NCBI GenBank assembly: GCA_902462065.1
Contig: CABQAK010000068.1
Coordinates: forward strand, 1-5,474
Reading direction: 5' to 3'
Length of the DNA stretch: 5,474 nt
Source of the DNA: an uncultured Collinsella sp.
Lineage (GTDB): Bacteria > Actinomycetota > Coriobacteriia > Coriobacteriales > Coriobacteriaceae
Shown: positions 1 to 5,189 of the stretch, piece by piece
How positions within the stretch are numbered: the first letter of the stretch is position 1
Layout of the letters: each line of letters starts with the position of its first letter
Translations under genes and position numbers: made by a program
Notes under the pieces: generated by a model
The model's input: the letters and a program-made list of their open reading frames with translations, nothing else
Databases searched by the model: none
What the model was told of the DNA's origin: nothing

Positions 1-26
1 GGCCCGTGGGTTATACCCTAAGAGCA

Positions 27-49
27 AACCACCCTTTTTAAGGGTGGTT
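27..49. terminator. Short perfect hairpin, probable terminator
   Basis: Two 10-base arms, AACCACCCTT (27-36) and AAGGGTGGTT (40-49), pair perfectly around a 3-base loop. Neither side has a long T run. The minus-strand reading continues with TTTGCTCTT, which is slightly more terminator-like than the plus-strand CTGATT. It could end a transcript entering from the left edge, or the pdxST transcript coming from the right. The terminator role is inferred; the hairpin is seen directly. Confidence 0.5.
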
Positions 50-63
50 CTGATTGACGCTGC

Positions 64-163
64 GCGCCCACCAGAGCGGCAACTTGTCATTCAAAGAGGA
101 CGGCATGACCAGAAGGTCTATGTCGTCCTCTTTTCATGCCAATTTGTTCGCTCTGGTGGGCGC
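64..163. repeat. 100-bp near-perfect palindrome
   Basis: The outer 15 bases, GCGCCCACCAGAGCG (64-78), are exactly complementary to 149-163. Pairing continues inward almost to the centre: 93-106 pairs with 120-133 (one G-T wobble) and 107-110 with 115-118, leaving a 4-base loop AGAA at 111-114. I count about four mismatched positions and two single-base bulges over roughly 46 pairs. No U run follows on either strand and no convincing protein is encoded, so it does not look like an ordinary terminator. A miniature inverted-repeat element or a structured RNA are the leading readings; the sequence alone does not choose between them. Confidence 0.75.
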
Positions 164-201
164 TCGCTGTCGGTGCCAAAACATCGGCGTTGCCTTGATT
201 C

Positions 202-226
202 AAACCTGCCAAAAAGGGACAGGTTT
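202..226. repeat. Small hairpin with REP-like tail
   Basis: AAACCTG (202-208) pairs with CAGGTTT (220-226), with CC/GG pairs possible inside and an A-rich loop. On the plus strand ATTTTGG follows, a weak T run, so a terminator is possible. The string GGGACAGGTTTATTTT resembles the REP-like palindromes that are widespread in bacterial intergenic regions and are mobilised by RAYT (IS200-like) transposases. That likeness is from memory and unchecked; no transposase is visible here. Confidence 0.4.
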
Positions 227-269
227 ATTTTGGTCGGTTTTATCTGGGCAAACGTGGTCGTCTATCGCA

Positions 270-332
270 ATGTAGTCGTTGGGGGATGTTCTTGTCTGAC
301 TAGTCGTTTAAGAACGTCCCCAACGACTACAT
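270..332. repeat. 63-bp hairpin with two competing left arms
   Basis: The arm at 270-293 pairs with 310-332 over about 22 positions, with one G-T wobble (287/316) and one bulged G. The loop is 294-309. The loop region contains the self-complementary GACTAGTC (298-305) and a second copy of TAGTCGTT (301-308; the first is at 273-280), either of which can pair with AACGACTA (322-329). A long stem and a short alternative stem are therefore both possible. No T run follows on either strand. Function unknown. Confidence 0.65.
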
Positions 333-411
333 AGCATGAGAGTGGATAATCTCCCGGTTTGAGCCTGCATTCAAGCTCAAAGTGGGAGATCATCCACTCT
401 CATTTGCTATG
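330..411. repeat. 82-bp hairpin downstream of pdxT
   Basis: The arm at 330-364 (beginning CATAGCATGAGAGTGGAT) is nearly complementary to 375-411. The differences are a two-base bulge on the right arm near 404, an A/C mismatch (348/391), a G-T wobble (356/383) and a G/G mismatch (357/382). The loop is CTGCATTCAA (365-374). It shares the bases CAT (330-332) with the end of the preceding hairpin. It is the first long hairpin met by a transcript leaving pdxT, about 32 bp past the stop codon, but has no U run. It could stabilise the pdxST mRNA 3' end or be a palindromic mobile element. Confidence 0.7.
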
Positions 412-443
412 CGTCCGAAAATCCACGCTCGTTTCTGCTCCGC

Positions 444-1031
444 CTACATTTGTAGGAACAGTTCGTGGAGGCGGGTGTCTTCGTCGAGTTCGGGGTGGAA
501 GGTTACGCCGAGCTGGTTGCCTTGGCGGGCGGCGACGATACGGCCGTCGACTTTCGCTAAGGCCTTGGCGTCGCCGTGGACCTCGACGATGCGGGGTGCA
601 CGGATAAATGTTAATGGCACTTCACCGTCGATGCCGGACACCTGGCCCTTGGTGCGAAAACTGCCGAGCTGTCTGCCATAAGCGTTGCGCTCAACGAGTA
701 CGTTCATGGTTGCTAGGCGCGGCGTTCCCTTATCGTCGTGGGCGGCAAGGTCGCGCGCCAGCAGAATCAAGCCGGCGCAAGTTCCCAATACAGGCATGCC
801 TTCAACAATGCGGGTGCGAAGCTCCTCGAGCATGCCCAGCTCATCAAGCAGCTTCCCTTGAACGGTAGACTCGCCGCCGGGAAGTACCAGACGGTCAAAG
901 TCCTGCTTCAAATCAGCCGCCTGCCTTAGCTCAATACAGCGTGCGCCCAGCTCGGATAGCCTTGCCTCGTGCTCGGCAAAAGCGCCTTGGACCGCCAACA
1001 CGGCGACCGTTTGGTCTGCATAATCGCTCAT
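444..1031 (-). CDS. pdxT: PLP synthase glutaminase subunit PdxT
   Basis: PdxT is a class I glutamine amidotransferase. It hydrolyses glutamine and passes ammonia to PdxS in the cytoplasmic PLP synthase complex of the DXP-independent vitamin B6 pathway. The 195 residues match the family length. Visible motifs are AVQGAF (13-18), the oxyanion-region LPGGEST (50-56), the nucleophile elbow GTCAGL with Cys85, and the FHPEL segment giving the catalytic His179 and Glu181, so the triad is complete. The ATG at 1031 is preceded on the minus strand by AGAAAGGA at a normal distance. The gene starts 20 bp after the pdxS stop, so the two are almost certainly co-transcribed. No U-rich terminator follows; the hairpin at 330-411 comes first. 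Nothing suggests damage. Confidence 0.96.
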   Translation of the reverse strand: MSDYADQTVAVLAVQGAFAEHEARLSELGARCIELRQAADLKQDFDRLVLPGGESTVQGKLLDELGMLEELRTRIVEGMPVLGTCAGLILLARDLAAHDDKGTPRLATMNVLVERNAYGRQLGSFRTKGQVSGIDGEVPLTFIRAPRIVEVHGDAKALAKVDGRIVAARQGNQLGVTFHPELDEDTRLHELFLQM

Positions 1032-1051
1032 GTGCGATCCTTTCTGCTGGA

Positions 1052-1942
1052 CTAGCGCCCGCGCTCTTCCATGATAATCTCGATCTCGTCGGCGTTGATG
1101 CCCACCATGGCCTCGCCCAGGTCCTCCGAAAGCTCGGCGATGAGCTTGGCATCGGTGAAGTTTGCCACGGCCTTGACGATGGCGGCGGCGCGCTTGGCGG
1201 GGTCGCCGCTCTTAAAGATGCCCGAGCCGACAAAGACGCCCTCGGCACCCAGCTGCATCATCAGTGCGGCGTCGGCGGGGGTCGCTACGCCGCCAGCGGC
1301 AAAGTTCACGACGGGAAGCTTACCCGTGGCATGGACCTCGCGCACCAGCTCGACCGGAACCTGCAGTTGCTTGGCTGCCTCAAAGAGCTCGTCATCGCGC
1401 AGGGCAACTACGTCGCGGATCTGCTTTTGGATTTTGCGCATGTGACGCACGGCCTGAACGACGTCGCCCGTACCCGGCTCACCCTTGGTGCGAATCATCG
1501 TGGCGCCTTCGGCAACACGGCGCAGCGCCTCGCCCAGATCACGGGCGCCGCAGACAAACGGCACGTCAAACTGGGTCTTATCGATGTGATAGACGTCATC
1601 GGCGGGGGAGAGAACCTCGGACTCGTCGATGTAATCGATCTCGATGGCCTGCAGGACCTGCGCCTCGACAATGTGGCCGATGCGGCACTTGGCCATGACG
1701 GGGATGGAGACGGCCTCTTGGATGCCCTTGATCATCTTGGGGTCGCTCATGCGCGACACGCCGCCGGCGGCGCGGATGTCGGCCGGGATGCGCTCGAGTG
1801 CCATGACGGCGCAGGCACCTGCCTCTTCGGCGATGCGTGCCTGCTCGGGCGTGGTGACGTCCATGATGACGCCGCCCTTGAGCATCTGTGCGAGCTCGCG
1901 ATTGAGTTTGACGCGATCGGCCTTGCTGGTCTGTTCTGCCAT
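1052..1942 (-). CDS. pdxS: PLP synthase lyase subunit PdxS
   Basis: PdxS is the (beta/alpha)8-barrel subunit that builds PLP from ribose 5-phosphate, glyceraldehyde 3-phosphate and PdxT-derived ammonia. I chose the ATG at 1942, giving 296 residues, because AAGGGAG lies just upstream on the minus strand and the protein then begins MAEQTSKADRVKLNREL, a typical length for the family. An in-frame ATG at 1984 would add 14 residues but has no good ribosome binding site. Active-site features are present: Asp28 in IMDVTTPEQA, Lys85 in PVMAKCRIGH (the sugar Schiff base) and Lys153 in TKGEPGTGD (the second lysine of the reaction). The SRMSDPKMI segment is also well kept. It is the first gene of the pdxST operon and diverges from the regulator gene at 2088, the usual arrangement for a PdxR-controlled operon. 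Confidence 0.97.
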   Translation of the reverse strand: MAEQTSKADRVKLNRELAQMLKGGVIMDVTTPEQARIAEEAGACAVMALERIPADIRAAGGVSRMSDPKMIKGIQEAVSIPVMAKCRIGHIVEAQVLQAIEIDYIDESEVLSPADDVYHIDKTQFDVPFVCGARDLGEALRRVAEGATMIRTKGEPGTGDVVQAVRHMRKIQKQIRDVVALRDDELFEAAKQLQVPVELVREVHATGKLPVVNFAAGGVATPADAALMMQLGAEGVFVGSGIFKSGDPAKRAAAIVKAVANFTDAKLIAELSEDLGEAMVGINADEIEIIMEERGR

Positions 1943-2030
1943 GGTTGCTCCCTTGGTTGGCATGTGCATTGCTTGACGGAACATCCTATCGGGGAGCTGG
2001 GTATGGCGAAATACTCAGTTTTCGAGATAA

Positions 2031-2076
2031 TAACAAGGTCAGACTAATACCAGATTGAATGACTTAATAAGGTCAG
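2031..2076. promoter_or_regulatory. Direct repeat, candidate PdxR operator
   Basis: TAACAAGGTCAG (2031-2042) and TAATAAGGTCAG (2065-2076) match at 11 of 12 positions and lie 34 bp apart, about three helical turns, in the space between divergent pdxS and pdxR. MocR-family regulators, including characterised PdxR proteins, commonly bind direct repeats in such regions, so these are good candidate half-sites. The second repeat abuts the pdxR ribosome binding site. The first lies just upstream of a possible pdxR -10 box, TAATAC at 2045-2050, which has only a poor -35 candidate. The repeat is seen; the operator role is inferred. Confidence 0.5.
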
Positions 2077-2087
2077 GTGATATGCTC

Positions 2088-3524
2088 ATGCTTGACTACA
2101 ATTTGGAAAAACGCGGCGAGGCATCGCTCTATGAGTATGTTTACCAGCAAATTCGAGATGATATCGTAGCTGGACGTATTGGGGCGGGGGAGCATCTTCC
2201 GTCTAAGCGCGCCTTTGCCAGTCATCTGGGAATCAGTGTCATTACCATCGAGAATGCATATAGCCAGTTGCTTGCCGAGGGCTATATTTGCTCAATGCCG
2301 CGTCGCGGTTACTACGCTTGCGAGCTTCCGGATGCACCGGTTTTGCCTTTGGCTGCGGAAGGTGTCGAGCGAGATGCCGTCTCTGTGGGCCCCAGCGCGC
2401 ATGATGTCAACGGACAGGTCGAGCGATTCGATGCACTTTCTCCTTCCGCTTTGGAGGCGGCGCGGCTTTGGCAAAGCGCGCTACGGGCGACGTTGGCATC
2501 CGAAGACGAGCGCGAGATCTTTTCGCCCGCACCGGCACAGGGCACCGCTCGGCTACGACGCGCAATCGCTCACCATCTGCGTGGGACGAGGGGTATGAAT
2601 GTCGATCCCAACAACATCGTTATTGGTGCGGGCGCCCAGCTGCTCGATACCATGTTGGTTCAGTTGCTTGGCGCGGACAAGGTGTATGCCGTCGAGGATC
2701 CGGGCTATTTGCGTCTGACGCGCATCTATCAGGCTATGGGCTGCAAAGTTCGACATATCCCGTTGGATGATGAGGGCGTGGACTTGAGCATTCTGCAGAA
2801 AAGCGGGACCGATGTCCTTCACCTGATGCCGTCCCATCAGTATCCGACCGGCCTTGTGACGAGCATTGCGCGGCGCTATGCGCTTCTGAGCTGGGCCGCC
2901 GAGCGACCAGGTCGGTATCTCATCGAAGATGACTTTGATTGTGAGTTTCGCCTTGCCGGCAAGCCGATTCCCGCGCTCGCGTCGATCGATGCCGCCCAGT
3001 CGGTTATCTACACCAACACGTTTTCGAAGAGCCTTTCATCGGCGTTGCGTTTGGCGTACATGGTGTTGCCCGATGAGCTAATGGAGCGGTTTAGGCGCAA
3101 CCTTGGTTTCTACGCCTCGTCGGTGAGCTCTGTTGACCAGGTCGCTTTGGCGCGTTTGCTGGAATCGGGTGATTACGAGCGACATGTGAACCGCGTGCGT
3201 GTTCGTGCTCGCGAGGCGCGTGATGGCCTGATGGCGCTTGTGCGGAAGGTATTTCCGGCAGGAGAGGTCTCGATCGAGCATGCAGACGCGGGTCTTTACT
3301 GCACTGTGGTTGCGGATCGCGGAACGGGCGGAAGCTCTTTTGCGCGGGCCCTCACGCGCTCAGGTATTCCGTTCATCGATATCAGTGACTGTTATTGGTG
3401 TGCCGATGGCGCGTCTGTCCCTGAAAATCCGACTCGAATCCTTGTACAGTATGACGATTTGAGTCCAAACGTGCTAAATACCTTGGAATTGCAGCTAATG
3501 GGGGGCACTCTGCAACCTAAGTGA
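2088..3524 (+). CDS. pdxR: MocR-family regulator, probable PdxR
   Basis: This is a GntR-type winged-helix DNA-binding domain fused to a fold-type I aminotransferase domain, the MocR architecture. In PdxR proteins the second domain binds PLP and tunes transcription of pdxST. From the ATG at 2088 the protein has 478 residues. The HTH covers roughly residues 13-77 and includes LPSKRAFASHLGIS and TIENAYSQLLAEGYI. The aminotransferase domain fills the rest: GAGAQLLDTML, then EDDFDCEFR (its Asp binds the PLP ring nitrogen), then TFSKSLSSALRLAY with the Schiff-base Lys314, then RILVQYD near the end. The start is uncertain: ATG 2082 and TTG 2055 are in frame. I prefer 2088 because AGGTGAT (2075-2081), a good anti-SD match, precedes it and homologues begin near this point. 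Divergence from pdxS supports PdxR over other MocR members. The stop codon lies inside the repeat element starting at 3517. Confidence 0.88.
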   Translation: MLDYNLEKRGEASLYEYVYQQIRDDIVAGRIGAGEHLPSKRAFASHLGISVITIENAYSQLLAEGYICSMPRRGYYACELPDAPVLPLAAEGVERDAVSVGPSAHDVNGQVERFDALSPSALEAARLWQSALRATLASEDEREIFSPAPAQGTARLRRAIAHHLRGTRGMNVDPNNIVIGAGAQLLDTMLVQLLGADKVYAVEDPGYLRLTRIYQAMGCKVRHIPLDDEGVDLSILQKSGTDVLHLMPSHQYPTGLVTSIARRYALLSWAAERPGRYLIEDDFDCEFRLAGKPIPALASIDAAQSVIYTNTFSKSLSSALRLAYMVLPDELMERFRRNLGFYASSVSSVDQVALARLLESGDYERHVNRVRVRAREARDGLMALVRKVFPAGEVSIEHADAGLYCTVVADRGTGGSSFARALTRSGIPFIDISDCYWCADGASVPENPTRILVQYDDLSPNVLNTLELQLMGGTLQPK

Positions 3525-3637
3525 GTGGACTTTTGGAACTTTGGCGACCAGGCAGTTTTGTAACAAGCTATCTACCTGCGGTTTTGAAAAGCAGGATGAC
3601 CGGTCTGCTCGGGATGCTCCAAAAAGTCTACTCACTT
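3517..3637. repeat. Inverted-repeat element, copy 1 (121 bp)
   Basis: The element opens with AAGTGAGTGGACTTTTGG and closes with CCAAAAAGTCTACTCACTT, so its ends are inverted repeats. A related copy lies at 4937-5059 in the same orientation. The first 77 bases of the two copies agree at 65 positions and the last 19 are identical, while the part between is diverged. An internal hairpin sits at 3581-3592. The left end covers the final codons and TGA stop of pdxR. No transposase is present, so a miniature inverted-repeat (MITE-like) element is the simplest description. It could also act as a transcript-end hairpin, though no T run follows this copy. Confidence 0.8.
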
Positions 3638-3670
3638 GCCGCGCATGGCTTCCGCATGCGAAAAAATGGG

Positions 3671-3736
3671 GTTTTCAACAGGACTTCGTCCAGCTCTTGG
3701 CAAGCTTTTGGTCAGTTGGGGAGGGCTGTTGAAAAC
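3671..3736. repeat. 66-bp inverted repeat ahead of nuclease-like gene
   Basis: GTTTTCAACAG (3671-3681) and CTGTTGAAAAC (3726-3736) are perfect 11-base inverted repeats around a 44-base interior. The interior has its own small hairpin, GGAC-TTC-GTCC (3681-3691). Further out, AAAAATGG (3662-3669) and CCATTTTT (3755-3762) are complementary as well, so the structure may extend over about 100 bp. It differs in sequence from the 121-bp element 33 bp upstream. Together they fill most of the gap between pdxR and the next gene; I see no coding sequence in that gap. Confidence 0.6.
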
Positions 3737-3819
3737 TTAGCAGTCCGTTCGGTGCCATTTTTGGTGCGTTCGCGCCAATGCGTGACTAACTGGGTTGAAA
3801 TTCGTGTTTTCCTGTGCCT

Positions 3820-4948
3820 ATGAAGGATCTACTTTGTGACATATCGGCTTTTAGGTACTGGCGTTTGCCCCCCTCAGGTTCGCGCTTTGTGTCCGCCGCT
3901 TCCACGGCCGGAAGAAGACCGGCAGCGATATGACCTCGCCCGTAACCCGACGGCTGCGGTTGTGTTCGGCTTTCCGTTGTATACATTGGTTCGGACGAGA
4001 AACAAACGGACTTGTCCTGCCAGCATTAGGCAGCGGCTGTTTCTTGGTGAGCTCCCCAGGGAATCCGTGCTGGAAACGGAGCATGGGTTTTTGGTTACGT
4101 CTCCTCTGCTGACGGCATTCATCATGTCGCGGCATCTGACGGATCTTCAGCTCCTTTTGGTATTGGCGGAGATGTGTGGCTTGTTTGCGGTGTGCGCTCT
4201 ACCGGCGGCACTTGAGGCCGAGCTTGCGCGTGCAATTGACTCGGGCGTGATTTCGACAACGTTCGGTTGGGTGCGCTGCCCGTCCGAGGACGGCACTGCC
4301 TCAAATTTATGGCGTCGAGACGCTTTGGTTTTGGGCGGAGACCTTGACCGTTTTTGTTCAGATGTTTGCGGGATGCGTTACGGCAATAGATTTATGGCGG
4401 TATCGCAACTCGTTCCATTGGGTGCCGCGTCGCCTTTTGAGGTCGAGGCGTATTTGTTGCTTGGACTGCCGCGAGCCCTGGGAGGCGAAGGGTTTTGCGG
4501 CATAGAGCTCAATGTCGAAGTGACGTTAGGCACAAGTGCTCGAGCGATTGTGGGAAAGTCCCGTGTGTATATCGATCTACTTCTGTCTTCGCCGGACGGC
4601 AGGCGACAGGTGGCCATTGAATGTCAGGGAAAGGCCTCGCACGGACGCTCAGGGGATGGCTTGCGTGACGCTGACCGCATGACAGCCCTTCAAGCCATGG
4701 GCTACGATGTACTTCTCCTGACACACAGACAGATATCCGATGAGGATAGATTCCGCGCGATCGTTAAGGCCGTATGCAGGATGCTCGATGCTGAATATCG
4801 TGATAAAAGCTCAGATGAGCAAAGGGCTGAGACATTACTCAGGTCTGAACTATTTGTTGACTGGACAAAATTGGGAGTAATCGACGGAAAGATGCCCGTT
4901 AGACACAAAACAGCTCGATCGTGGACGGCTGCGGTTCTAAGTGAGTAG
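3820..4948 (+). pseudogene. Frameshifted AbiEi-like/DUF559-Vsr-like nuclease gene
   Basis: The main open frame runs from a GTG at 3836 to TAG at 4948 (370 residues), but its first residues look wrong. In the neighbouring frame, ATG 3820 begins MKDLLCDISAFRYWRLPP, which resembles the start of a recurrent Coriobacteriia family, then hits a stop. Removing one C from the six-C run at 3868-3873 joins it to QVRALCPPLPRPEEDR and gives one 375-residue protein. The first half (QRLFLGELPRESVL, then GFLVTSPLLTAFI) resembles the part seen in AbiEi-like/DUF559 proteins. The second half resembles the Vsr/DUF559 PD-(D/E)XK fold: Asp247 in YIDLLLS, Glu262 and Gln264 in AIECQGK, His269, then DADRMTALQAMGYDVLLLT (370-residue numbering). 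Gln replaces the usual Lys/Asp, so catalysis is uncertain. No clear ribosome binding site precedes 3820. Repeat elements flank the gene and the second supplies its stop. Biological role unknown; phase-variable gene, pseudogene or read error all fit. Confidence 0.7.
3868..3873 (+). other. Six-C homopolymer at the frameshift point
   Basis: Six consecutive C residues lie in GTTTGCCCCCCTCAGG, exactly where the two halves of the nuclease-like gene change frame. Five Cs would restore one open frame (Leu-Pro-Pro-Gln-Val-Arg). Such runs slip during replication and are also common places for sequencing error. Confidence 0.7.
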
Positions 4949-5059
4949 ACTTTTGACACTTTGGCGACCAGGCCGTTTCGCAACAAGTCATTTACCTGCG
5001 GCTTTATAAAGCAATATGGATGGCGTGCTTGGCAAGTTCCAAAAAGTCTACTCACTTAG
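4937..5059. repeat. Inverted-repeat element, copy 2 (123 bp)
   Basis: The left arm CTAAGTGAGTAGACTTTTG (from 4937) is inverted at the right end as CAAAAAGTCTACTCACTTAG (to 5059). Including AACTT/AAGTT the arms pair over about 25 bases. It is a direct repeat of the element at 3517-3637. An internal 12-base palindrome, GCTTTATAAAGC (5001-5012), occupies the same place as the copy 1 hairpin; one C-G pair here is U-G there, so the fold is kept while the sequence changes. The left end holds the TAG stop of the nuclease-like gene. TTTTTG follows the right end, so this copy could also terminate plus-strand transcription. Confidence 0.8.
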
Positions 5060-5128
5060 TTTTTGACGAGAAACCTATGCCGAAGGCGGTCCTATTTCAG
5101 GGAGTTAACAAGTTTGTGAGGCACGAAA

Positions 5129-5156
5129 AAGGCCCGAACCATGCGGTCCGGGCCTT
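5129..5156 (-). terminator. Intrinsic terminator of rubrerythrin gene
   Basis: Read on the minus strand, AAGGCCCG and CGGGCCTT form an 8-base GC-rich stem, extended inward by three more pairs (5138-5140 with 5145-5147) around a four-base loop, and are followed by TTTTTCG. It lies about 33 bp past the rubrerythrin stop codon. This is the clearest intrinsic terminator in the window. Confidence 0.92.
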
Positions 5157-5189
5157 ATAAAGCTAGAGAATGTCTCTCAGGCGTTTGGC

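Noticed and set aside
8..18. GGGTTATACCC inverted repeat at the left edge
   Set aside because: A three-base-arm palindrome is too short to mean anything without flanking context.
64..411. CRISPR array or retron msr/msd
   Set aside because: There is no regularly spaced identical repeat, no cas gene and no reverse transcriptase; the palindromes are all different.
941..2047. Long plus-strand open frame of 368 codons opposite pdxS
   Set aside because: It is antisense to pdxS, whose active-site motifs are intact; the frame is open only because of GC-rich codon bias, and its protein resembles nothing I recognise.
1943..2087. Riboswitch or T-box leader in front of pdxS
   Set aside because: The space is short and shows no conserved aptamer or terminator/antiterminator pair; control by the divergent MocR protein explains it better.
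3671..3736. TGTTGAAAA strings as DnaA boxes or an origin
   Set aside because: They differ from TTATCCACA at key positions, and no dnaA, dnaN or AT-rich unwinding region is present.
3836..3838. GTG start of the 370-codon frame as the true gene start
   Set aside because: TTGAAA (3795-3800) and TATGAA (3819-3824) would make a near-leaderless promoter for it, but the N-terminus in the 3820 frame fits the family better and joins cleanly after one C change.
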